This document shows, one piece after another, positions 27,379 through 35,709 of a stretch of DNA of 64,000 nt (its first letter is position 1; each line of letters opens with the position of its first letter). The stretch lies in assembly GCA_049652745.1 (NCBI GenBank), contig JBASEY010000042.1:1-64000 (forward strand), in the 5' to 3' direction. Origin of the DNA: JBASEY01 sp049652745 (GTDB taxonomy: Bacteria; CSSED10-310). The notes beneath the pieces are model-generated. The model was not told the origin of the DNA. It saw only the letters and a program-made list of their open reading frames with translations, and did not search any database. A program made the translations under genes and the position numbers.

Positions 27379-28776
27379 ATGAATTCCTTCACGCGGATTT
27401 CAGTTATCTTGGTTTTCCTTATAAATACACTGACAGGATGCGCAACGTATTATCAACAAAATATTGCATTTCAACAGGCTATAGCGGCTGGTCAATATCA
27501 TCAAGCTGTCGACTATCTGGAAAACAATAGTGCGCTCAGAAAAAAACCAAACAAGCTATTGTATTATCTGGAAAAAGGAACAGCCCTTCATATGGCCGGC
27601 GAATATGGGGCCAGCAATGAAATGTTCGAAAAAGCGTATGCTTTTATAGATGATTTTATCAAAAATCACGGTCTTGAGGCATTGTCTTTTATAACCAATC
27701 CAACTGTTGTTCCTTATCCCGGGGAAGATTTTGAGCGTGTTCAAATCCATTATTTCAAGGCTTTGAATCATGCGATGACCGGGAATTTATCCGATGCGCT
27801 GGTCGAATGCAGGCGAATCAATATCAAACTCAACGAAATCAATGACAGATATGAATCAAACAAACGAAACCACTATTCCGGGGATGCATTTGCTTGGAAT
27901 TTAATGGGTATTTTTTATGACGCTTTAAAAGAGTACAACAATGCCTTTATTTGTTACAGAAATGCCTTGGCATTATATGAAACAGATTATTTAACGTATT
28001 ATAACGTGCCGGTTCCACAACAATTGATACATGATCTGCTGAAGGCGGCGCAGGATGCCGGAATGTACCAGGAGTATGATTTTTACCATGAAAAATATGC
28101 GTTGTCGGATATATTGCCTGAAAAAAACGGTGAGGCCGGCGACGTCGTTGTTTTTTGGAACGATGGGTTGGCGCCGATCAAAACAGAAGACAGTCTGAAT
28201 TTTTTTATTGAGCGGGGAGCTGGTGGAGTCATGATGTTTGTCAACCAGGAACAGGATATTTGGTTGCCGATGCCGCCAACCGGTACAGGAAGTGGAAATG
28301 TGACGGATATGAGTTTTATCCGAATGGCTCTACCCCGCTACCTTGAAAGATCTCCTTTTTTTATCGAATGCAGAGTGTCAATCGGCTCTAAAGAAATTGT
28401 GCTGGAAAAAGCTCAGGATATCAATGCGATAGCATTTTTAAATCTTCAGGATCGAATGGGTCGGGAATTGGGAAAGGCACTGCTTCGCATGGTGTTAAAA
28501 CAGGGAATTGAAAAAGCGGCGCGTGACCAAGATGAAGGCCTTGGTTTGATCGTTTCGGTTATCAATGCGGTCACAGAAAAAGCCGATACCCGAAGCTGGC
28601 AGACGTTGCCTCACCATATCGACTATGCTCGAATTTCCGTAGAAGAAGGACAGTATCAGCTTGTTTTCAAACGATCCAGTTATACTGGCGCACAATACGA
28701 AACCATACAGGATGTCGTCGTGAAGAAGGGTAAAACCACGTTCGTCACTCTGTTCGATCCACAATCGATCCCGTGA
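27379..28776 (+). CDS. COG3014-like TPR lipoprotein
   Basis: This 465-residue lipoprotein has the lipobox LTGC (Cys21). Residues 25-235 look like TPR-type helical repeats (for example GEYGASNEMFEKAYAF and KEYNNAFICYRNALALYE). A beta-rich C-terminal domain contains EAGDVVVFWNDGLAP. This arrangement matches the COG3014 family of uncharacterised lipoproteins, often beside LpoB. A shared role in peptidoglycan synthesis is inferred from context only. Confidence 0.72.
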   Translation: MNSFTRISVILVFLINTLTGCATYYQQNIAFQQAIAAGQYHQAVDYLENNSALRKKPNKLLYYLEKGTALHMAGEYGASNEMFEKAYAFIDDFIKNHGLEALSFITNPTVVPYPGEDFERVQIHYFKALNHAMTGNLSDALVECRRINIKLNEINDRYESNKRNHYSGDAFAWNLMGIFYDALKEYNNAFICYRNALALYETDYLTYYNVPVPQQLIHDLLKAAQDAGMYQEYDFYHEKYALSDILPEKNGEAGDVVVFWNDGLAPIKTEDSLNFFIERGAGGVMMFVNQEQDIWLPMPPTGTGSGNVTDMSFIRMALPRYLERSPFFIECRVSIGSKEIVLEKAQDINAIAFLNLQDRMGRELGKALLRMVLKQGIEKAARDQDEGLGLIVSVINAVTEKADTRSWQTLPHHIDYARISVEEGQYQLVFKRSSYTGAQYETIQDVVVKKGKTTFVTLFDPQSIP

Positions 28777-28846
28777 TGCCGAAACGCTCTATCATATAAT
28801 CTTAAAAAAGCAAAATCGAGAATGTGTCGTCGACGCTTCTGATCGC

Positions 28847-30217
28847 TCACACCGCATGTGACACGCTGGACAGGTGAAACCCATCTATTCGGACCCAGGG
28901 AAACAGTCCCGGCCAATATTCGCCGTAAGTCTTTATCGCCGGCGTCATCCCGGTGATCCTATTCAGGCTGTTTATCGGTGAATCGTTAAACCGAAAATTG
29001 TTGACAGGGTAACGAATTTCTCCATTTTCAATCCAGAAAACACCGTCTCGGGTGAGTCCGGTGAGTTCAAGGCGGTTCCAATCGATGGGGTTGACATACC
29101 AGAAGGATTCAATCAAAAGCCCTTTATTCACACCTGTGACAAGGTCTTCTACAGAAAATGTTCCTCCAGGCATAAACAAATTTTTTGGATATGCGATCGG
29201 ATCGATATTTTTTATACGAGCATAATAAGGCGAATGCTGGAAATTTTGAATGGCGCCTTCCTTGATCCATTCTATTGTTTTCATCGGCAGTCCCATACTG
29301 AAAAAATTTCCGGCATAAGAACCTCCGGAACCTCCGGCGTTGCCGAATTTCAACGTCGGGAGCTCGGGATGATTGACGACGCTTTTTATCGAGATGGAAT
29401 CTTTGAAACACTTATCGCCTAACCTGCTGTTGTTTGATGATTTTCCAAAAAAAGAATGACCCTTATCAGCTTCTCTGGCGTCCATGGCAAATAGAAGAAA
29501 CATCAGGTATTCAGAAAGAGCTTTAGGTGACAGGATGACGGTGTAAGTACCAGGTTCTTGATAACGGGGCTCCGCTGATTGCTTGGCTATTCGAATAGAT
29601 CGTTCCACAGTGTCCAGGTAGTGGAATCTGTTCCAGTCTCCTTCCCACAAGTGTGCTTGGCTGCTGCCGTCATGTCGCCGGGTTCGTGTGGACAGAGAGA
29701 TGGAAATTTCTGTTGACGGCTGCTCTGCGAACAAACCTTTTGTATTTGCAACGGCTTTGCTCTTCTCGGTTACATACAGGTTGCCATATATGTTGACATC
29801 TCCAGCTTCACCCAGATCACATATTGTTTTGACGATATCGGCTCGAGAATCGATGTCGAGCTGTGCCGTACTTTCAAACCAAGCGTTAGTATTTTCATAT
29901 TTCTGCGGGCTGACAGGTTCGAAAAACTCCGGGTTTATCGGGGCATTTTGGGCGAATAGAATCGCTTTATTGACCAGTTCATCCAAGTTGTCGTTTTGAA
30001 GCAAGTTGGTTTGGATGACGGATTCTTTCCCTTCAACTGCTACAGCCAGGGTTAGCGAGGTGTTTTGATGGGTTTTATGCTGAGTGATTCGGTTGGCGGC
30101 AAATCGAATAGCGCCTACGTTGTCTTCCATTAGAACGGCGGCGGCATGATCGGCGCCTTTTTTCCGAGCTTTTTCCAGGATAGATTCCAATAGAGCCGTG
30201 GTATTCAATATAGTCAT
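28847..30217 (-). CDS. TldE/PmbA-family protein (pair 2)
   Basis: This TldD/PmbA-family protein of about 456 residues lacks HExxxH and is therefore the TldE-type partner. I start at ATG 30217 because GGAGG sits at optimal spacing and longer frames run into the upstream tldD gene. It overlaps that gene by four bases. The C-terminus (VNPIDWNRLELTGLTRDGVFWIENGEI) follows the family pattern. It is clearly diverged from the TldE at 7754-9067. Confidence 0.85.
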   Translation of the reverse strand: MTILNTTALLESILEKARKKGADHAAAVLMEDNVGAIRFAANRITQHKTHQNTSLTLAVAVEGKESVIQTNLLQNDNLDELVNKAILFAQNAPINPEFFEPVSPQKYENTNAWFESTAQLDIDSRADIVKTICDLGEAGDVNIYGNLYVTEKSKAVANTKGLFAEQPSTEISISLSTRTRRHDGSSQAHLWEGDWNRFHYLDTVERSIRIAKQSAEPRYQEPGTYTVILSPKALSEYLMFLLFAMDAREADKGHSFFGKSSNNSRLGDKCFKDSISIKSVVNHPELPTLKFGNAGGSGGSYAGNFFSMGLPMKTIEWIKEGAIQNFQHSPYYARIKNIDPIAYPKNLFMPGGTFSVEDLVTGVNKGLLIESFWYVNPIDWNRLELTGLTRDGVFWIENGEIRYPVNNFRFNDSPINSLNRITGMTPAIKTYGEYWPGLFPWVRIDGFHLSSVSHAV

Positions 30218-31668
30218 TTTGTTTTCCTCCGTATCGAGATGTTTTTCAGGCGTAATGGTGCGCTTCCATGAGTCAGAGTGGCGTTTTGTACGGGTTGACC
30301 TTTTGCACAGCCCAAGAGGCCATAAGGCCGCCATTCTTCAGCACGGCAGACGCTGTCGAGAGAGCCCCAGAATGTTGGGTTGGCGCCATCGTATACGACG
30401 TTCCATAACGGCTCTTTAACTTTACCGTTTTGAATGCGCCTGCAATATTCGCCGCCGAACTGAAAATTCAGTCGCTGGTGATCAATACTGAAGGCGGCCA
30501 TTCCATCGACAAGAATTCCGTTTTCAGTGTCTTCTATCAATTGAGCCAGCGTGGGTGAACCAGCCGGTCCAGGATCGATACCGATATTTGCCATTCTAAG
30601 TAAAGGGAAAGAGCTCCAATGATCTGCTCTGGCGCAGCCATGACTTTTTTTCTGTCCGATCAACGGTGCGGTGTCACGGGTAGTTGAATAATCCTTCAAA
30701 ACACCATTTTCGACAAGCTTCCATTTATCAGCCGGTACACCTTCATCGTCAAAAGCACAGGTAGCCAGGCCGTTGGGAAGTGTTCTGTCTGCGGTGACAT
30801 TGAACAGTTCCGAGCCGTAACGGTAGTGGTTCAGTTTGTCGGGGGTGGCAAAGGATGTGCCGGCATAATCCGCTTCCCATCCCAGCACTCTATCGAGCTC
30901 GGTAGCGTGTCCGATGGATTCATGAATGACAAGGCGGGTGTGATTGGGCATTAAAATCAAATCTGCTTTGTCTCTGTTCCAGGGTTTAGCATCCAGCAGT
31001 TCGACGGCTTCCCGGGCAACACGTGGTGCTGCAGCCAACAGCTCTTCAGACCGAATGCCCTCATATCCGACGCCTTGCTGCAGACTTTGATAACTTCTTG
31101 TTTCAGATCGATCGTGACTCACTGCTGTAGCTCTGTAATCAGCATCACTAGTTACCATTACTTGGTCGATACGGCTGCCTAAAGTGTTGACATACTTTTT
31201 ATCGGTTCGCTGAAAAAGCATGAGCGAACTTGTTTCACTGACACGGTTTACGGCAGCCATAGATGCATTTATGGCAAGTAAAAGGTCAAATTTTTCTTGT
31301 AAGGGTATGGTGAAAGGATCGATTTGAAAGGCTGATTGCCATTGTGATTCATAGGCTTTTAACGGTGTCGGTACAATGGAAACACGGGAAATTCGTGCGC
31401 CGGCTTCGGCTACCTGAACAGCTTTTTGTACCAGTTTAGCCATGTCTTTTTCTGTCGTCACTATGCCGGCGGCAAATCCCCAGGCGCCTTTGTGAAACAC
31501 CCTGACATTCATGCCTTCACTGGCCTCATCAACCATAACATCGATCACTTGGTCACGGGCACGAAGAATTTGTTCTCGATAACTCCCCCATTGACTCTCC
31601 AAAAAAACAAGCTTTTTATCCATTGCCTCGTTTAAGGCGGCACAGAGTAATTTATCCACATCGATCAT
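30214..31668 (-). CDS. TldD-family zinc metalloprotease (pair 2)
   Basis: This 484-residue protein has the zinc motif HESIGH (H249, E250, H254), so it is the probable catalytic subunit of a second TldD/TldE heterodimer. It starts at ATG 31668 after AAGGAG. The FDDEGVPADKWKLVENG and LLRMANIGIDPG segments are typical of the family. The stop overlaps the TldE start by four bases. The substrate is unknown, and I see no precursor-peptide gene beside it. Confidence 0.88.
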   Translation of the reverse strand: MIDVDKLLCAALNEAMDKKLVFLESQWGSYREQILRARDQVIDVMVDEASEGMNVRVFHKGAWGFAAGIVTTEKDMAKLVQKAVQVAEAGARISRVSIVPTPLKAYESQWQSAFQIDPFTIPLQEKFDLLLAINASMAAVNRVSETSSLMLFQRTDKKYVNTLGSRIDQVMVTSDADYRATAVSHDRSETRSYQSLQQGVGYEGIRSEELLAAAPRVAREAVELLDAKPWNRDKADLILMPNHTRLVIHESIGHATELDRVLGWEADYAGTSFATPDKLNHYRYGSELFNVTADRTLPNGLATCAFDDEGVPADKWKLVENGVLKDYSTTRDTAPLIGQKKSHGCARADHWSSFPLLRMANIGIDPGPAGSPTLAQLIEDTENGILVDGMAAFSIDHQRLNFQFGGEYCRRIQNGKVKEPLWNVVYDGANPTFWGSLDSVCRAEEWRPYGLLGCAKGQPVQNATLTHGSAPLRLKNISIRRKTK

Positions 31669-31891
31669 TGTCTTCTCCTTAATTTGATCTTCAATATTTC
31701 CAGGATTGCAGTTATGATATTATCCTGATATTCAACCTATCAAGGCTGGGATGGCAGTGTGCGCCGGGAGTGATATTAAAATTTTGTCGATTTAAGGTCA
31801 ACCAATAGTTACAATAGATCTGGAAAAGGATTTTTCAAGAATTGTCAGTCCTGCCGGAAAAACGAAACTTTCCGCTTAACAGGAGGAACTC

Positions 31892-33733
31892 ATGAAGGCA
31901 TCAATCAACCTGCGTATCAAAGCTCCCAACAGTAAAATGCGTAATGTTCTTCTGGAAAAGAACGAAGTCATTATTGGCAGGGACGCTTCTTGTGATGTAA
32001 GAATTGTTGACCCGGAGGTTTCGCGTCGACATGCCGCCTTGCGAATAGAGTCTCCAGATAAGATAATCATCAAAGACCTGGGAAGCTCGAACGGCACCTA
32101 TATTAAAAACTCGCCGATCACAGGAGAAAAACGAATTTCTCCCGAAACCACTATTCGTATGGGGAATAGCTATATTACGATTGAAATCAAAGGGGAAATA
32201 AAAAGCCAGGGTTTTGATATGGTCGTTACTCCCTCAGCTTATCTGCCGATGTCGGAAATTCTTGAAAAAGACCTGGATTTTTTCAGTTCCAAGACAAAAG
32301 ATTTGTTAAGTTTATTCGATGATCTTCTCAGTTTCAGTTTTAGCAAGATACGATCAAGTCTGATACTGAGCAAGATAATGGGTATTCTTGAGGCAGACAA
32401 TGGAATAGTCGTTCTAAAACGTTCCGAGAGTGATACCGAGAAAGCGATTCTTGCCCAAAAAGGCGAAATCGTTCATTATCCATCGAGTATATTTGAAGCG
32501 GTTGGGGAACGGGCGGATTGTATTGTTTTACCCGAAGTCGATTCAAAAGAATACGTAACCGATTTAGGGAAGAAAGGAATTGGATCGCTCATATGTGCGG
32601 CAGGAGTCAATTCCGGTTTAATTCGGGTTGTTATCTATCTTGATAGGTCTGTCGGCAAAAAGATATTCAACAAAAATGATTTAGGTATTCTATGTCACCT
32701 GGCTCAAATATACGCAGCAACGGTGACCTATAACGTCGATCAGAAGATACAGGAACGAAAACTGAGCGGATATGAAGCCGAGCGATTACATTTTTTCGGT
32801 GAACTTGCCACTGAAACCGATATTTCGACGTCCAGCTCAAATAAAAAAGTCCAGCAACTGATGTTCATTGCAATGCGTGTAGGCCAATCGGATCGCCATG
32901 TTTTTATACATGGTGAGCATGGCAGCGGGCGTTTGACTTTGGCAAAGCGAATACATGTTTTCAGTAACAGAAAAGAGGGTCCTTTTATTTTTATGGATGC
33001 TTTGTCGACACCTCGAGATCGGATAAGAGAGGTGTTGTTTGGGGGCGAAGAAAAGGACACAAGTCCAGGACTGCTCGAGAGATCGCAGGAAGGAACACTT
33101 TACATACAGGAGATTACGGCTGTTCCTCTGGATATTCAAAAGGAATTGGCTGGCGTGCTGAGCAACGAATATACGTCTGAAAGCGATAATCAGCGGCGCC
33201 TATATACCTCGGTTCGTTTAATTGTATCATCTTCGGTTCACCCGGATAAAACTGTCGCTGACAGCACGTTTAATTCCAATTTGCTTGATTTGACCTATCC
33301 AACGGTGTTGTTTGTGCCGTCGTTGAAAGAACGGAATGAAGATATTCTGTCGTTGGCGAAACATTTTCTGCGTGAATATTTGCCGTCAAACTGCGCCATG
33401 CCCGATTTCAATCCTCAGGCGGTTGAGCTGCTGGTTCGGTATCCATGGCCGGGCAATATAACTGAACTTCGGGACACGATGAGCTATACGGCGGCGGTGT
33501 GCCGTGAAAGGGAATTACAGATAGGGGATTTACCATATAAGTTACGAGAACATCCGTCGGTAACTGCATCTAAAAACTTGGGTTTACGTCAACAATTGGA
33601 TACGTTGGAAACCAATTTGATACTTGGGGCTCTGGAGCGAAATCGTAAAATTGTGACAAAAGCGGCGAAATCGCTGGGATTGTCGGAATCGACACTTCGA
33701 TATCGTATGCAGCGATTGAAAATCGAGGTTTGA
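31892..33733 (+). CDS. FHA domain regulator with degenerate sigma-54-type AAA+ domain
   Basis: This 613-residue protein is built as FHA (about 1-105; IIGRDASCDVRI, SRRHAAL, DLGSSNGTYI), a GAF-like region (about 150-290), an AAA+ domain (about 315-545) and a Fis-type helix-turn-helix (about 575-610). The AAA+ motifs are eroded. Walker A reads GEHGSGRLT with R347 in place of the catalytic lysine, the GAFTGA loop is missing, and Walker B reads GTLYIQEI with Q406 in place of Asp. It should therefore bind DNA and phosphothreonine partners but probably neither hydrolyses ATP nor contacts sigma-54. A good ribosome site (AGGAGG) precedes it. Confidence 0.85.
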   Translation: MKASINLRIKAPNSKMRNVLLEKNEVIIGRDASCDVRIVDPEVSRRHAALRIESPDKIIIKDLGSSNGTYIKNSPITGEKRISPETTIRMGNSYITIEIKGEIKSQGFDMVVTPSAYLPMSEILEKDLDFFSSKTKDLLSLFDDLLSFSFSKIRSSLILSKIMGILEADNGIVVLKRSESDTEKAILAQKGEIVHYPSSIFEAVGERADCIVLPEVDSKEYVTDLGKKGIGSLICAAGVNSGLIRVVIYLDRSVGKKIFNKNDLGILCHLAQIYAATVTYNVDQKIQERKLSGYEAERLHFFGELATETDISTSSSNKKVQQLMFIAMRVGQSDRHVFIHGEHGSGRLTLAKRIHVFSNRKEGPFIFMDALSTPRDRIREVLFGGEEKDTSPGLLERSQEGTLYIQEITAVPLDIQKELAGVLSNEYTSESDNQRRLYTSVRLIVSSSVHPDKTVADSTFNSNLLDLTYPTVLFVPSLKERNEDILSLAKHFLREYLPSNCAMPDFNPQAVELLVRYPWPGNITELRDTMSYTAAVCRERELQIGDLPYKLREHPSVTASKNLGLRQQLDTLETNLILGALERNRKIVTKAAKSLGLSESTLRYRMQRLKIEV

Positions 33734-33782
33734 TCGAAGTTCATATTCTTTCCGGGTCGATTCTGCCTAAAAGTATTTTGAT

Positions 33783-34808
33783 TTAAGGTTCAGATAAAAA
33801 TCGCAGGTTTGCCGGCGGTTTTTCGCTGCTGCCGGGACCCAGGACATATTTTGTGATAGCGGGGTAGACCTCGGCAAGCACATCTTGTCGAAGCCTTTCC
33901 CGTGTCACCTCGGGGTATTTTCGGTATTCGGCGGCAAGCAATTCAAAGCGGCCGGCTTCCCCACGGGCAGTTTCCAGTACCCTGTTTTTGTATGCTTCGG
34001 CATCTGTGGTCATTTTCAATGCTTCTGCCTGGGCTTCGGGCATGACACTCATCGCATAGGCTTCCGCCTGATGGACAAATTCCCGGCTTTCTTCTTGAGC
34101 GTTGATAACATCGTTGAAAGCTTGAATAGTCGAACGCGGAGGTCTTACGTTACGGATTTCCACGGACAGTATATCCAGGCCGAGGTGATGTTGTTTCATA
34201 AGATCCGCCAAGCGGTCGGCAACAAGGTCTCGCAGTTCGATTCGCCCGGACACTAGAAGTTGGTCGACTTCCATACCGGATACGCTGTCAAGAATGACGT
34301 TCTGCACGAGCAGTTCTAAAACTTTTGAAGGTTGTCCCACATCGAACACGTAGGTGACAGGGTCTTTGATCTGGAAATTGACCAGAACAAGCAAGTGCAG
34401 GATATTTTTATCGCCGGTGACAATGTAGGGTATGGACAGGGTTCCTTGAGCCAATTGGTCAATTGGACCATACATCCGCTCAAACTCATCCACTTTTTGC
34501 GGGTCGGCGCCGAATCCGGCCTGGATAGTTTCGACCGATCGGGTTCTAACTTTTATCAGTTTGTCGATCGGCCAGGGCATTTTGATGCAGATACCCGGCT
34601 CGACACGGTTTCGAACGATTTTCCCAAACCTCATCACGATACCGGTTTCCTGAACACTGACTTGACGGACACAGGTCGAAGCATACAGCAACCCAAACAA
34701 AATCAGAGCGACTATGTAGGATCGGGACAAGATTTTTTTCATCATAGACAACTGGTGGTTAAAATTGCCGTTTGCTGGCGCTGGTTGTGAAGAATTGCCG
34801 GTATTCAT
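33783..34808 (-). CDS. hflK: HflK-like SPFH membrane protein
   Basis: This band-7/SPFH protein of about 341 residues has one N-terminal transmembrane segment (about 27-45), the SPFH domain (about 50-250), and an Ala/Glu-rich coiled coil (about 220-290). Canonical HflK forms a large ring with HflC around the FtsH protease. I choose ATG 34808, five bases after the hflC stop; a TTG at 34844 inside hflC is possible. It is the last gene of the three-gene SPFH operon. Confidence 0.82.
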   Translation of the reverse strand: MNTGNSSQPAPANGNFNHQLSMMKKILSRSYIVALILFGLLYASTCVRQVSVQETGIVMRFGKIVRNRVEPGICIKMPWPIDKLIKVRTRSVETIQAGFGADPQKVDEFERMYGPIDQLAQGTLSIPYIVTGDKNILHLLVLVNFQIKDPVTYVFDVGQPSKVLELLVQNVILDSVSGMEVDQLLVSGRIELRDLVADRLADLMKQHHLGLDILSVEIRNVRPPRSTIQAFNDVINAQEESREFVHQAEAYAMSVMPEAQAEALKMTTDAEAYKNRVLETARGEAGRFELLAAEYRKYPEVTRERLRQDVLAEVYPAITKYVLGPGSSEKPPANLRFLSEP

Positions 34809-34812
34809 TTTT

Positions 34813-35709
34813 TTATCGAGTTTGTTTCTGATGAAGGGGTTCAAATAATTCCGAGTCCATCGATAGGATCACTGTGGTCTTTTCCCCCATTATCTTTTTT
34901 TCGGTTTCCAACGTTCTGATAAAAGCAAAAAATTCAGGGTTCTGCGAATAGGCTTTGCCATATATTTCAGCAGCTTCGGCATCTGCTTGGCCGCGTATAA
35001 TTTCTGCATCGCGATAAGCGACAGCTAAAATATCGCTGCGTGCTCTGTCGGCTTCCGCTCGTATTTCGGAGGCTCGCTGTCTGCCTTGAGCGCGATACTC
35101 ATTTGCAATAGCCGACCGTTCGGCAATCATTCTCCTATAAACGCTTCTTGCATTGTCATCAGGAAGAGCGATTCTGGAAAAACCGACTTTTTCGATGACG
35201 ATACCGTAGGAATTGATTCTTTTTTGAGAGTCTACACTAATTTTGTCGACGATTTCGTTTGTTTGAATATTTTCGATTTCCGTCGAGATGATCTGATCCA
35301 TGCGGTATTCACCGAAAGTCGATGCGACCAATGAGCAAACGACATCGTCCAGTTTTTGTCGAGCGGATTCCGTATTATGAATTGCTTGAAAGAAAACCAA
35401 CGGATCGTTTACTCTCCAAAGAACATATGCTTGGATCAGCAGATTTTTCTTGTCGCCTGTAAGATATTCGATCAAGGGCGTTTCATAAGCCTGGAGTTTT
35501 TTATCTATCCGGTTTGTCACGGATATCGGCGCCGGCCACTTGATATAGAGTCCAGGCTGCTCATGGATCTTTCCGGGTTTTCCGAAATTTGTGATGACAG
35601 CGTATTCGTCCACGGAAACCGTGTAGAGACTTAGCACTAAAAGGACAATCACAAGCCCGATTATCAATACGGGAACGATAATATTTTTGGTGTTCATCAT
35701 CTTATTCAT
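34813..35709 (-). CDS. hflC: HflC-like SPFH membrane protein
   Basis: This 298-residue protein has an N-terminal transmembrane segment (about 9-27), then the SPFH domain with the typical opening VSVDEYAVITNFGKPG and GLYIKWPAP, and an HflC-like end (AEIYGKAYSQNPEFFAFIRTLE). It is the expected partner of the HflK proteins on either side and controls FtsH-type proteolysis in the best known case. Its start overlaps the CDF-SPFH gene by eight bases. Confidence 0.9.
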   Translation of the reverse strand: MNKMMNTKNIIVPVLIIGLVIVLLVLSLYTVSVDEYAVITNFGKPGKIHEQPGLYIKWPAPISVTNRIDKKLQAYETPLIEYLTGDKKNLLIQAYVLWRVNDPLVFFQAIHNTESARQKLDDVVCSLVASTFGEYRMDQIISTEIENIQTNEIVDKISVDSQKRINSYGIVIEKVGFSRIALPDDNARSVYRRMIAERSAIANEYRAQGRQRASEIRAEADRARSDILAVAYRDAEIIRGQADAEAAEIYGKAYSQNPEFFAFIRTLETEKKIMGEKTTVILSMDSELFEPLHQKQTR

